A stretch of 34,491 bases of DNA from an uncultured Rhizobiaceae group bacterium (GTDB lineage Bacteria > Pseudomonadota > Alphaproteobacteria > Rhizobiales > Rhizobiaceae), in NCBI GenBank assembly GCA_938044775.1, contig CALIOE010000001.1, forward strand, positions 1 to 34,491, read 5' to 3'. The number at the start of each line of letters is the position of its first letter. Within the stretch, counting starts at the first letter, position 1. Below the pieces are notes generated by a model. That model worked only from the letters and a program-made list of their open reading frames with translations, ran no database searches and had not been told where the DNA came from. Position numbers and translations under genes: made by a program. Shown here one piece after another: positions 1-8,694 of the stretch.

Positions 1-324
1 ATCTTTGGTGGAGCCATCGCTTTCGCCATCAAATGTCCAGCCTTCCGCCCCCATGAAGTGATCGACCACTGATTGGCTGATCGCCTCTTCGAGGCCTTTA
101 AGCTTTCTGAAAATGGCAGCACGATTGGCCCACGGGCAAGCATGGGAGATATAGAGATGGTACCGGTTGGCCTCGGCCTTGAATCCACCTTCGCCTGTCG
201 GACCGGCGCTGCCGTCAGCAGTCACCCAGTTGCGGAACCCGGCATCATTGCGAACAAATTTGCCACCGGAATCCTTGGTGCTGTACCACTGGTCTCTCCA
301 TACACCCTCAACAAGTAGTCCCAT
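1..324 (-). CDS. yqjG: Glutathionyl-hydroquinone reductase (Xi-class GST), N-terminal part, cut by window edge
   Basis: The first 108 codons are present and the gene runs off the left edge, so the C-terminal half is not seen. The family reduces S-glutathionyl-hydroquinones using glutathione in the cytoplasm. The visible hallmark is the ISHACPWANR segment, with the catalytic cysteine at residue 63 in the CPWA motif that separates Xi-class enzymes from other GSTs. The N-terminal segment before it (residues 1-55) is also typical of the family. The ATG at 324 is preceded on the minus strand by AGGAAA about nine bases upstream, which supports this start. It diverges from the GNAT gene at 569, with 244 bases between them. 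The symbol is by family likeness to E. coli YqjG (PcpF/ECM4 group). Confidence 0.88.
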   Translation of the reverse strand, partial: MGLLVEGVWRDQWYSTKDSGGKFVRNDAGFRNWVTADGSAGPTGEGGFKAEANRYHLYISHACPWANRAAIFRKLKGLEEAISQSVVDHFMGAEGWTFDGESDGSTKD

Positions 325-568
325 AATCTGTATTTCCTGTCTGAATGTCTGTATCAGCTAAGCACTTGACCGGAGTACCGCAAGCGACAAAAGACTGGAC
401 CGCAGAACAGTTGCGTGATAATTCCCGCGCGAAACGGAGACCCGCTGATGTTTGCGCCAAACCCGCGACGACGAATTTCCTGAACCGCCCGGGCGTGAGG
501 CTGCGGGCGTAGATTCGCCTGCCAACTGCAAAATTTGGCCTTTTTGCCTCTGTTTCCCGGAAATTCTC
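325..568. other. Divergent intergenic region, yqjG / GNAT
   Basis: A 244-base interval holds the ribosome-binding site of yqjG on the minus strand and the promoters of both genes must lie here. A CGCCCGGGCG palindrome is visible at about 487-496. No convincing -35/-10 pair, terminator or small gene is seen. Confidence 0.6.
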
Positions 569-1084
569 ATGACATCGCCAAACTTCTCCATTCGGCCCGA
601 ACGGACCGCTGACGCCACAGCCATCGATACTCTCGTCCAAATGGTCTTCGGACCGGGTTCCAAAGCCCGGGCTGCCTATGCCCTGCGCGAGAACGTGTCT
701 CCTGAAATCGCCCTCTCATTCGTTGCTGAGCGGGATGGCAAGCTCGTTGGCTCGGTCCGTCAGACCCGCATTCTGTGGGGTGATCAGACCGCGCTGATGC
801 TGGGTCCGCTCGGTGTCCTGAGCGACTGCGCCAATCTGGGGATTGGTAAAGCGCTGATGCGGACGTCAGTCGATGCCGCCCGGCAGATCGCCGAGCATGG
901 CGGAGAATCCGTGGTCATGCTGGTTGGTGACCTGGCGTACTATGCGCCCTTTGGCTTTGAACAGATACCACCGGGCCAGATTACAATGCCACGGCCCGCC
1001 GACCCAATGCGTGTTCTGGCCTGTGAACTCAAATCCGGGGCGCTGGGAAAGCATTCCGGTCCGGCTTCCAGAATTTTGGCCTAG
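569..1084 (+). CDS. GNAT-family N-acetyltransferase (YhbS-like)
   Basis: This 171-residue protein has the GNAT fold. An N-terminal beta strand (IRPERTADATAID) is followed by a central strand (LMLGPLGVL) and the acetyl-CoA pyrophosphate-binding loop ANLGIGKALM at about residues 95-104, then VVMLVGDLAYYAPFGFEQ, which matches the COG3153/YhbS group. The substrate cannot be told from sequence. The reading frame is open upstream to 452, but the ATG at 569 begins right at the domain, so I chose it. The stop codon interlocks with that of the convergent membrane-protein gene: both stops share the CTAG at 1081-1084, leaving no room for a terminator between them. Confidence 0.85.
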   Translation: MTSPNFSIRPERTADATAIDTLVQMVFGPGSKARAAYALRENVSPEIALSFVAERDGKLVGSVRQTRILWGDQTALMLGPLGVLSDCANLGIGKALMRTSVDAARQIAEHGGESVVMLVGDLAYYAPFGFEQIPPGQITMPRPADPMRVLACELKSGALGKHSGPASRILA

Positions 1085-3174
1085 CGTCCTTCGCGTGCCC
1101 ACATGGCTGCAAAGGCCATAAGCAACAAGCCAAGGCCAAGGAACCCTGCCAGTAGCGGAAGCTGCACAACACCCTTGAGAACGCTTGCTCCGGTCGTCCT
1201 CAATCCCATCCAGTCACTGCCGGATGCCGAGCCGGTTTGGCGAACCGGTACAATGCGCGGGAGGTTGCGGGCAGCATCCTGTTTACCCAGCCGCGCGACC
1301 AGGCCGTTTGTCGCCTCAACAAGCGGCGAAAGCTTTTCGGTCGTGGAGACGATCTCGGCATATTCGCGAGGATTTGCTGGTCCGACGCTGGCCAGTGCTG
1401 TCAGGTCTCCGTTCGCAACCCGGAAGAGGCCAAGGGTTTTTGCTTCGTACTCTGCGGTGAATATGCCGTCGCCATCGTCTTCGAGTTCGAGCACAATGTT
1501 CTCTCCGGTTGGGGTGATCACGTTTGCCTGGCCGGCCTCGTCTTCCATTGTCTGGCGCTCGATCACCAGCCTGTTGCCTACCGCTTCCGCCCGAAGCGCT
1601 TCCTCATCGAGTTCCGGTTCCTTCATGAGCCAATGCCCAAGGCGTCGCAGCAATTGAGTATGTGGTCCGCCGCCCTCAAATCCGCGGGCCCACAGCCAAA
1701 CATGATCCGACATTAACACCGCAATACGGCCTTTGCCGGGACGGTCAAGCACAAGCAGCGGCTTGCCGCTGTCGGCCTCCATAATGGAATCGCCCTGTAA
1801 TGTCGTGCCGTTTACGAGCCTGAACCAGCGGCTCCAATCCGGGGGCTGCTCTGAATCGCGGTCTCGCAAACCTTCAAGGCCCCTGGTGACCGGATGGCGC
1901 CGCCCGGCTTCCGAGATCTGAGGGCGGAAGGGTGCTTCTTCGACGGTGCCTGTAGGCTCAACCGGAAGAACAGCCGAAAGCGGTGTTCGATGCACACTGC
2001 TGATGTCGGCATGTTCGGGTCCGGCGGCGATCAGAATGGCGCCGCCGTCTTTCACGTATCGCGCGATGTTGTCGAAATACAGAACCGGAAGAACGCCGCG
2101 GCGCTGGTAGCGGTCAAAGATGATCAAGTCAAATTCATCGACTTTCTCGATGAACAACTCCCGTGTCGGAAAAGCGATCAGCGACAACTGATTGATTGGT
2201 GTTCCATCCTGTTTTTCCGGAGGGCGAAGAATGGTGAAATGGACAAGGTCTACCGACGCATCGGACTTCAACAGGTTGCGCCAGGTGCGTTCGCCGGCGT
2301 GCGGTTCGCCCGAAACCAGCAGAACCCGCAAGTTCTCCCGGATCCCGTCCATCACGGTGAAAGCCCGGTTGTTGACTTCGGTGAGTTCTCCCTCGACCCT
2401 GTCGGTTTGAAATTCGACTACATTCTTGCCGCCATGGGGAACTTCAAAGAAAAAACTGGTCTCTTGTCCGGGCACCACCTGTTCGATTGATATCAGTTCA
2501 CCATCCAGGGATACGCGAACATCCACCGGGCTATCGTCGTCAATCTTTTTGTCGAGCACCGTGTAGATGATCTCCTGACTGGTGCCAACGATACCGAACC
2601 GGGGTGCCTTCCGGATCACGACACGCCTGTCTTTGTCTTCCTCAGACCCGGTGATCAGGGCGTGCAGGGGGGCAGTAAAGCCCAGAGCTTCAGCCCGGCC
2701 GGGTATGTCATGCACCTGACCGTCAGTAAGCAGGATGGCGCCGCCAATCTGCTCTGGTGGCACGTCTTGGATGGCGCTGTTCAACGCACCAAAAAGCGCT
2801 GTTGATGCGTCGCCCGTTTCTGCCCCGCCATTTCGCGCCCGCACCTCGCGAACCTCGAACTGGCTGAACTTGCCCAGGCGCTCGACCAGTTCTTTGCGTG
2901 CGTTTTCTGTTTGAATGTCGCGCTGGTCCAGCTTTTGGCTATCGGACTCGTCGGTTACCACCGCGACTATGGTTTTAAGGGGTTCACGGTCTTCCTGAAG
3001 CAAAGAAGGGTTGGCCAGAGCCATTGCCAGCATCGTCCATGCCACCAGCCTTAGCACTGATCCGCGTACGCCGCGAACGAGACCGTAGATCGACAGCATC
3101 CCAGCAAGAACGGTCAAAGCCGCAATTGCGACCCACGGCAAGAGTGGTGCAAAACTGATCGTCCAGCCGGTCAT
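1081..3174 (-). CDS. Membrane protein with vWA-like and glutamine-amidotransferase-like domains (last gene of MoxR operon)
   Basis: This 697-residue protein has two N-terminal membrane helices (about 11-34 and 39-58) and one C-terminal helix (about 667-691), so the large middle part probably lies in the periplasm. After helix two comes a vWA-like strand, TIVAVVTDESDS, with D75-S77-S79 in the DxSxS metal-site pattern, and later AILLTDGQ. Further on, RVLLVSGEPHAGE and FDLIIFDRYQRRGVLP followed by DGGAILIAAGP resemble class I amidotransferase-like domains of large membrane proteins in such operons. No catalytic Cys-His-Glu triad is obvious, so enzyme activity is doubtful. The start overlaps the preceding gene by ATGA at 3171-3174, so translation is probably coupled. 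Precise function is unknown; by context it joins the MoxR/DUF58/DUF4159 proteins in an envelope complex. Confidence 0.85.
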   Translation of the reverse strand: MTGWTISFAPLLPWVAIAALTVLAGMLSIYGLVRGVRGSVLRLVAWTMLAMALANPSLLQEDREPLKTIVAVVTDESDSQKLDQRDIQTENARKELVERLGKFSQFEVREVRARNGGAETGDASTALFGALNSAIQDVPPEQIGGAILLTDGQVHDIPGRAEALGFTAPLHALITGSEEDKDRRVVIRKAPRFGIVGTSQEIIYTVLDKKIDDDSPVDVRVSLDGELISIEQVVPGQETSFFFEVPHGGKNVVEFQTDRVEGELTEVNNRAFTVMDGIRENLRVLLVSGEPHAGERTWRNLLKSDASVDLVHFTILRPPEKQDGTPINQLSLIAFPTRELFIEKVDEFDLIIFDRYQRRGVLPVLYFDNIARYVKDGGAILIAAGPEHADISSVHRTPLSAVLPVEPTGTVEEAPFRPQISEAGRRHPVTRGLEGLRDRDSEQPPDWSRWFRLVNGTTLQGDSIMEADSGKPLLVLDRPGKGRIAVLMSDHVWLWARGFEGGGPHTQLLRRLGHWLMKEPELDEEALRAEAVGNRLVIERQTMEDEAGQANVITPTGENIVLELEDDGDGIFTAEYEAKTLGLFRVANGDLTALASVGPANPREYAEIVSTTEKLSPLVEATNGLVARLGKQDAARNLPRIVPVRQTGSASGSDWMGLRTTGASVLKGVVQLPLLAGFLGLGLLLMAFAAMWAREGR

Positions 3175-5987
3175 TGACCAAGTCTTTCAAGAAGCGCCGG
3201 GACGTGAACCTGATCGGACTTATAGTTGCCAGTGAGCGTGTACATGACAATGTTGACACCAGTTCGGTAGGCATAGGTGCGCTGGGTCACATTTGGTGGA
3301 ACAATCGGCAGGCTCGGAGCGCCAGATGGCTCGATGGCCCAGGCACCGGCAAAATCGTTTGACGTTATCAGGATCGACGAAACACCGTCGCCTTGACGGG
3401 CAGGACGGTTGGCGTCGTCTTCCTGGCGTTCCGACGTTTCGACCCACAACTGGCCGTTCAGATATCGGCCCGGAAAGACGTCCAGAAGGTAAAAGGCCCT
3501 CGTCAGTACGTGATTGTTAGGAACCGGTTCAAGTGGGGGAATGTCCAGGGAGGACAGGATCAGTCGCAGGCGTTGAGTCGCAGCGCTGACCTGTGTACCC
3601 CCAAATCCGCCGGAAAGCTGATCGCGCGTGTCGAAAAGAACGCTACCGCCTTTTTTCATGAAGGCGTCGATGCGACCCATAGTGGCGGCTTCCGGGATTT
3701 TGGAACTGTCGCTGATGGGCCAGTATAGCAGTGGATAAAACGCAAGTTCGTCTGTTGCCACGTCGATGCCCACAGGTTGACCAGGTTCAAGCGCAGTGCG
3801 CGAAGCAATAAACTGGGTCAGACCAATAAGACCCTTGCGACTGGTGGAATCGAGGGCGCTGTCTCCGGTTATCACATATGCAAGCCGCGTTTTGAACGTG
3901 TTTTCGAAATCCGGCAACGAACTCTGGGCATGGCTTTCGCCAACCAGCAAGGGCGCCGTAACAACCATGAGCAAAGCCGCGGCCGTGGTCGACGCCAGCC
4001 GCCGGGAACGCATGGCACCAGCCATCCACAAAACAGCCAGGCAATCGAGTGTTAGCAGCACGAGAGCCAGGCCCAGCAGCCAGGGTTTGAAAGAATAGGG
4101 CTGTTCTGCACTATAGCCACGCTGCACGCTGTTGGGTGGCAAGACGGCAGCATCAAAGGTTTTCAGATTTGCAGGACCATTGAACAGATTGATGGCCACA
4201 AACGCATCGCTGGTGCCATAAAGTCCTGGTGGATTTTCAAGGCTTGCCATGGCTATCTCCGGCGGCTTGCTGATCAACGGTTTGGTGCCAGGAGCTGGTG
4301 CGCCCAGGTTTCCAAACCCGTCGAGTGAACGCAGCGGCGGCAACGTGCTCTCCGTGGTGCTGGCATCCGCCGCCGCCGAACCCACTGCGCTGTTTGTCGG
4401 TTCGCCAAGGCTGATGGCACCATTGGATACAGCGACGATGCGACGCAACATGTCCACAAAGGCGCCGGACAGCGGCAAATTTGACCAGTTGGCATCGGCG
4501 GTCACGTGGAACAGAACTATCCATCCTTCGCCACGTTTGCTGGCCGTTACCAGCGGAGTTCCGTCTGCCAGGCTTGCCCAGGTCTTGTCGGCCAGTTCAA
4601 TGCCAGGCTGAGCCAGCACCTGCCTCGTGACGGCGACATCCTGCGGCACTTCGATCCCACTGAATGGGCTATTCTGCTCGAACGATGCCAGCGGTTGTGG
4701 CGTTCCCCAGGTCAATGTGCCACCGAGGCTTCGACCGCCACGTCGCAATTCGACCGGCACGAGTGAGTCTTCTTCGGCACCGGCGAGCCGTGGCCCGGCA
4801 AAACGCACCAGCATACCACCCTTGCCAACCCAATCATCAATCTGCTTTTGCGCGTCTTCCGGTAACGTCCCGATATCGGCCAGGACCAACGTGGAAATAC
4901 GCTGGCTGATCAGCTCAGGAACCGCGGCTATGACATTGGCGTCGTTGGCTTCACGAATCTCGCTGAATGGCGCCAGGGCTCTTGAAATGTAGTAAAGCGG
5001 CGACAATAGGGGTTGTGCAGCGGCATCGGCCTTACCGCCAGAGATCAAGCCAACCTTTCGACGGCGAAAACGCTCATCCAGGAGCTGAACAGCACCAGCA
5101 GTTTCGGCGTTGTCGATCGACACGCGGGCAATCTCGTTGCGCAATTCAACAGGCAGGACAAACCGCGCTTGGGCTTCTGTTTCGGTCCCGGCAAATTCAA
5201 ATGCCGTGGACGAAAGCGAGCGTCCCTGAACATCATAAGCCGTGACCTGTCCGGAGGCGTTACCGCCAGCGCGTTCCAATTCAACCTTCAGCGCATCGGG
5301 CTCATTGCTCACGCCGGTCACCACAACCGGCGTCCTGGCGGAATCGTAAAACACGGTCTCACCGATCCCTTTAGCAGAGATCGCCTCGGCAAACTGTGAG
5401 GTTCCGGATTCCTGTAAGCCCGTTGAAAACCAGACAACGGTTCCGAAATTATCCGTGCTGTTTTTGAGCTTTTCAGCCAATGGAGCAAATGAGGCAGGTA
5501 CCGGTTTTGGTTCGGCTGCTGCGAGCTTCGCTTCTGCCTGAGCGGAAGTACCTGTTGACCAGTCGCCCTTTGCACCCTGGCTGACAAACACGACGCTGAC
5601 CGGTCTCTCGTCTTCTCCCGCCTCCTGGACGACACGTATGGCGTTGCTGCGCCGGGCCTCCCATTCGGGACCGGAAGCCCAAGTATCGTTGAGTACCACC
5701 AGAACCGGTCCATCAGCCTCGAGCAGCTTCTCCTGGGCGTTTCGAATGGGATCCGCCAGAGCCAGGATAATGAGCGCCATCATCGCCAGTCTTAGGAGGG
5801 TCAGCCACCAGGGACTGTGGGCGGGAGTCTCCTCGCGTTTGGCAATTTCTTCCAGAATGCGAGTTGGCGGAAAAACTTCTTGCTTGGGTTTCGGCGGAGT
5901 CAGCCGCAAAAGCCACCATATGATCGGCAGGGCCAGCAAGCCGAACAACAGCAACGGCGATCCGAAAGAAAGAGCCAAAGCACTCAT
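3171..5987 (-). CDS. BatA-like N-terminal / DUF4159 C-terminal membrane protein
   Basis: This 938-residue protein starts with the BatA-type double-transmembrane module (TIGR02226-like): helix one at about 9-28, a short cytoplasmic loop rich in Pro, Lys and Glu, and helix two at about 60-79. A vWA-like region follows (VLVVLNDTWAS, about 95-105), but its DxSxS is degenerate (D101-T-W-A-S), so metal binding may be lost. A further membrane segment lies near residue 640-660, followed by a signal-like stretch (AAALLMVVTAPLLVG) ending in an AQS motif. The last ~250 residues are a DUF4159 domain (from LPDFENTFKTRLAYVITGD). Such fusions occur in alphaproteobacterial MoxR operons. It overlaps its neighbours by ATGA on both sides (3171-3174 and 5984-5987). 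Role inferred: membrane partner of the MoxR ATPase. Confidence 0.9.
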   Translation of the reverse strand: MSALALSFGSPLLLFGLLALPIIWWLLRLTPPKPKQEVFPPTRILEEIAKREETPAHSPWWLTLLRLAMMALIILALADPIRNAQEKLLEADGPVLVVLNDTWASGPEWEARRSNAIRVVQEAGEDERPVSVVFVSQGAKGDWSTGTSAQAEAKLAAAEPKPVPASFAPLAEKLKNSTDNFGTVVWFSTGLQESGTSQFAEAISAKGIGETVFYDSARTPVVVTGVSNEPDALKVELERAGGNASGQVTAYDVQGRSLSSTAFEFAGTETEAQARFVLPVELRNEIARVSIDNAETAGAVQLLDERFRRRKVGLISGGKADAAAQPLLSPLYYISRALAPFSEIREANDANVIAAVPELISQRISTLVLADIGTLPEDAQKQIDDWVGKGGMLVRFAGPRLAGAEEDSLVPVELRRGGRSLGGTLTWGTPQPLASFEQNSPFSGIEVPQDVAVTRQVLAQPGIELADKTWASLADGTPLVTASKRGEGWIVLFHVTADANWSNLPLSGAFVDMLRRIVAVSNGAISLGEPTNSAVGSAAADASTTESTLPPLRSLDGFGNLGAPAPGTKPLISKPPEIAMASLENPPGLYGTSDAFVAINLFNGPANLKTFDAAVLPPNSVQRGYSAEQPYSFKPWLLGLALVLLTLDCLAVLWMAGAMRSRRLASTTAAALLMVVTAPLLVGESHAQSSLPDFENTFKTRLAYVITGDSALDSTSRKGLIGLTQFIASRTALEPGQPVGIDVATDELAFYPLLYWPISDSSKIPEAATMGRIDAFMKKGGSVLFDTRDQLSGGFGGTQVSAATQRLRLILSSLDIPPLEPVPNNHVLTRAFYLLDVFPGRYLNGQLWVETSERQEDDANRPARQGDGVSSILITSNDFAGAWAIEPSGAPSLPIVPPNVTQRTYAYRTGVNIVMYTLTGNYKSDQVHVPALLERLGQ

Positions 5988-6898
5988 GCGGCAGCTCCGT
6001 AGTCGCCTGTCAATCGAGTATGTGCAGCCACCAGTGCTGTTGAGGCCAGCTGATCGGTGTGGTGCACAATATGATGCCAGCCCAGTCGTTTTGTCGCCTG
6101 AGCGAGGGTGGCCTGTCGCGCCTGGAAGAGATTGACGTAGTCTTCGGCGAGAGTTTCAGCTCGACCATAGACGAGCTTCTGTCCGGTTTCGGGGTCGCTG
6201 AACTCAGTCCTTCCGAAAAATGGAAACCGTTCTTCGACCGGATCAATAATCTGAACCATGGTGCCTCGCACGCCCTGGCGAGCAATTGTATTGATCCGAT
6301 CAAGCAGGTCCTCAATGGGATCCAGAAAGTCAGAAATCATGACCAGTTCGGACCGGTTGCGCATGTGCTCGTAAGGCGGAAAGGAGGAATCTTCGACACC
6401 TTTCGACAACACCAGCTGCGCCGCGATTCGCTCGGCCGCGTTGCGGTTGGACAAAGCGGAAGTGACGCCGGGCCAGCCGACGCGTTCACCACTGCGGGCA
6501 AGGACGTCGCAAAGCGCCAGTGCGAGAACGAGACTGCGTGATTGCTTCGAAACCTGGGCGGCTTCAGACTTGTAGAGCATGGATGGGGAGTTGTCGGCCC
6601 AAACCCAGACTGTATGAGCTGCCTCCCATTCCTGGTCACGCACGGTGATCGCGTCATCTCGCGCGGTGCGGCGCCAGTCAATCCGCGCCATGCTCTCGCC
6701 CTTATCATAAGGTCGGAACTGCCAGAAGGAATCACCTATGCCGCGGCGGCGCCTGCCATGCCAACCACTGGCAACGGTGTTGGAAATGCGCTGCGCCTCG
6801 ACCAGCAGGTCAGGCACCAACGCGGCCCGCGCCCGCGCCCGCGCCAGAACGCCCTTACCGGTCTCTTTGTTTGCGACTGTTCCGAAACTCAATGCCAA
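5984..6898 (-). CDS. DUF58 domain protein (vWA-like), partner of MoxR
   Basis: This 304-residue soluble protein carries the DUF58 signature at about residues 62-92 (RPYDKGESMARIDWRRTAR). A vWA-type fold follows, with an intact DxSxS metal-site motif at D102-S104-S106 (ADNSPSM) and a later MISDFLD strand. DUF58 proteins are nearly always encoded beside MoxR ATPases and are thought to be their adaptors or substrates. The start is inferred as TTG at 6898: a GAGG ribosome-binding site sits eight bases upstream and overlaps the moxR stop codon, and no better ATG lies near. The gap to moxR is only ten bases. Near the N-terminus an Ala-Arg repeat is encoded by three exact copies of a six-base unit at 6828-6845. 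The next gene overlaps it by ATGA. Confidence 0.9.
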   Translation of the reverse strand: MALSFGTVANKETGKGVLARARARAALVPDLLVEAQRISNTVASGWHGRRRRGIGDSFWQFRPYDKGESMARIDWRRTARDDAITVRDQEWEAAHTVWVWADNSPSMLYKSEAAQVSKQSRSLVLALALCDVLARSGERVGWPGVTSALSNRNAAERIAAQLVLSKGVEDSSFPPYEHMRNRSELVMISDFLDPIEDLLDRINTIARQGVRGTMVQIIDPVEERFPFFGRTEFSDPETGQKLVYGRAETLAEDYVNLFQARQATLAQATKRLGWHHIVHHTDQLASTALVAAHTRLTGDYGAAA

Positions 6899-6908
6899 GT
6901 GAATTGCC

Positions 6909-7919
6909 TCACATCCAGGCCTTTTTGAGCTCCGCTATGACCTGACGCACGCCGATGCCTTCCGCCCGGGCGGCAAAATTCAGCGCCATTCGATGCTGCA
7001 GAACGGGCTCCGCGAGGGCAAGGACATCATCAACCGAGGGGGCCAGTCTGCTGTCCAACAGCGCCCGGGCCCTTACGGTCAGCATGAGCGCCTGACTTGC
7101 CCTGGGCCCCGGCCCCCAGGCAATGTGACGCCTGGCATCGTTTCCTGGCTCCTCGGAAGGACGCGCAGCACGCACGATGCCCAAAATGGCCTCAACCACC
7201 GATTCGCCGACCGGCATTCGCCGCACAAGAGCCTGGATATCTGTAAGCCCAGTTGCATCGAGTGCCGGCTGCGGGCTCGCCTCCTCTCCACCAGTCGTTT
7301 CCATCAGGATACGTTTTTCGGCCTCCAGTTCGGGGTAGTCCACATCGATCTGCATCAGAAAGCGATCAAGTTGGGCTTCTGGCAGGGGGTAGGTGCCCTC
7401 CTGTTCCAGTGGGTTCTGCGTGGCCAGGACATGAAAAGGAGCTGGCAGATCGTGTCGTTCCCCGGCAATCGTCACATGGTATTCCTGCATCGACTGCAGC
7501 AGCGCGGACTGGGTTCTGGGGCTGGCCCGGTTTATCTCGTCTGCCATGAGCAATTGCGCAAAGATTGGCCCCTTCACGAATCGGAAAGAGCGTTTACCTG
7601 CTTTGTCCTGATCGAGGATCTCGGAGCCAAGAATATCCGAAGGCATAAGATCGGGAGTGAACTGAATGCGGCTTGCATTCAAACCGAGCACGGTCCCAAG
7701 CGTTTCCACCAGTTTTGTTTTCGCAAGCCCTGGAACGCCAACCAGCAGCGCATGACCGCCGGCAAAAATGGTCACCAGCGACCGTTCAATAACCTCCTCC
7801 TGGCCGAATATGACCTTGTCGATCTCGTTACGCGCCTTGCCGATCCGTTCAACGGCGGCCTCTGCCTCGGCAACGATGGCCTTGTCGTCGGGTGCGGGTG
7901 TTTTGCTCATATCGCTCAT
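6909..7919 (-). CDS. MoxR-family AAA+ ATPase
   Basis: This 336-residue AAA+ ATPase has Walker A GVPGLAKT at residues 61-68 and Walker B LLMADE ending at residue 128. Next come the EINRASPRTQSALLQSMQE stretch and the sensor-1 region VLATQNPLEQEGTYPLPEAQLDRF, all typical of the MoxR family (AAA_3 plus lid domain). MoxR ATPases act as chaperone-like remodellers for vWA proteins. It is the first gene of a four-gene minus-strand operon with DUF58, DUF4159 and vWA/GATase-like genes. From memory, mutation of a similar Rhizobium leguminosarum operon (RL3499-RL3502) was reported to disturb cell shape and envelope integrity. The start could be the ATG at 7919 or the one three codons in at 7910; neither has a strong ribosome-binding site. 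The gene diverges from DUF1285. Confidence 0.93.
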   Translation of the reverse strand: MSDMSKTPAPDDKAIVAEAEAAVERIGKARNEIDKVIFGQEEVIERSLVTIFAGGHALLVGVPGLAKTKLVETLGTVLGLNASRIQFTPDLMPSDILGSEILDQDKAGKRSFRFVKGPIFAQLLMADEINRASPRTQSALLQSMQEYHVTIAGERHDLPAPFHVLATQNPLEQEGTYPLPEAQLDRFLMQIDVDYPELEAEKRILMETTGGEEASPQPALDATGLTDIQALVRRMPVGESVVEAILGIVRAARPSEEPGNDARRHIAWGPGPRASQALMLTVRARALLDSRLAPSVDDVLALAEPVLQHRMALNFAARAEGIGVRQVIAELKKAWM

Positions 7920-8081
7920 GGAGTTGTTCCGGGCTGATCTGGAATGCTAGTTTTGCTTGCAGAAACGGTGGTGCGCAAGCGGCACCTTAATCATGTGCGT
8001 TCAAGTGTACTGCTGACAAGCGCTGCAGAACACACTATTTCGTCACTGCGCCCACTTTGCGGCTGGTTTATGGAAACAAAC
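7920..8081. other. Divergent intergenic region, moxR / DUF1285
   Basis: This 162-base region must contain the promoters of the four-gene MoxR operon and of the DUF1285-Nudix-cca unit. A weak hairpin (GGTGC at 7970-7974 with GCACC at 7982-7986) is seen. A minus-strand CTTGAAC element near 8005 is a possible -35 for moxR but has no good partner. Confidence 0.5.
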
Positions 8082-8693
8082 ATGACAAAAAAGTCAGACA
8101 AACCTGAAAGCCCGACCGTAGCGCTCGAGGCGCTCGTTTCCCGCGCCAACCACGCGGGCGAGGGATTGCCGCCGGTCGACAAGTGGAATCCGGAGTTTTG
8201 TGGCGACCTCGACATTCAAATCAAACGCGACGGCACATGGTTCTACATGGGCACACCCATTGGACGTCAGCCCCTGGTGCGCCTCTTCTCGACGGTTCTA
8301 CGCAAGGATGAGGACGGAAAAACCTATCTCGTAACGCCTGTGGAAAAAGTCGGCATCACAGTTGAGGACGCCCCTTTTGTCGCAGTGGAGATGAATGCAT
8401 CAGGCATTGGCGAATCTCAGGTGCTGACCTTCCGAACCAATGTTGGCGACATGGTGGAGGCCGGAGCCGACAATCCCCTGCATTTTGAAATCATCGGGGA
8501 GACCGACCAGTTGAAGCCTTACGTGCTTGTCCGGGGGCGTCTTGAAGCCTTGCTGGCGCGACCGGTGATGTACGAGCTTATCTCCCATGGAGAGGAAATC
8601 GAGGTTGATGGAACAAAAATGTTTGCCCTGCGCTCGAAGGGCCATGTATTTCCGGTTATGCCCGCGGACAAACTCGCCAAGCTGAGCGCCTGA
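8082..8693 (+). CDS. DUF1285 domain protein
   Basis: This ~203-residue cytoplasmic protein of unknown function has the DUF1285 layout: an N-terminal GDLDIQIKRDGTWFYMGTPIGR stretch, then a beta-rich body ending with a segment on which FALRSKGHVFPV can be seen. The frame is open from 7944, but that would leave only 25 bases to the divergent moxR, so the start is probably the ATG at 8082 (GGAAAC just upstream) or the ATG at 8070. It leads a plus-strand unit with the Nudix hydrolase, which starts one base after its stop, and the CCA enzyme. This trio behind a divergent MoxR operon is, from memory, a common arrangement in Hyphomicrobiales. No biochemical role can be given from sequence. Confidence 0.88.
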   Translation: MTKKSDKPESPTVALEALVSRANHAGEGLPPVDKWNPEFCGDLDIQIKRDGTWFYMGTPIGRQPLVRLFSTVLRKDEDGKTYLVTPVEKVGITVEDAPFVAVEMNASGIGESQVLTFRTNVGDMVEAGADNPLHFEIIGETDQLKPYVLVRGRLEALLARPVMYELISHGEEIEVDGTKMFALRSKGHVFPVMPADKLAKLSA

Positions 8694-8694
8694 C

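Noticed and set aside
452..568. N-terminal extension of the first GNAT gene
   Set aside because: The extra 39 residues are not like a GNAT domain; the ATG at 569 begins at the domain edge.
6828..6845. Three exact six-base repeats (CGCGCC) in the DUF58 gene
   Set aside because: They encode a simple Ala-Arg run near the N-terminus; common low-complexity coding sequence.
6993..7937. Open frame of 314 codons on the plus strand
   Set aside because: Antisense to the full-length MoxR ATPase with intact Walker motifs; a shadow of biased codon use.
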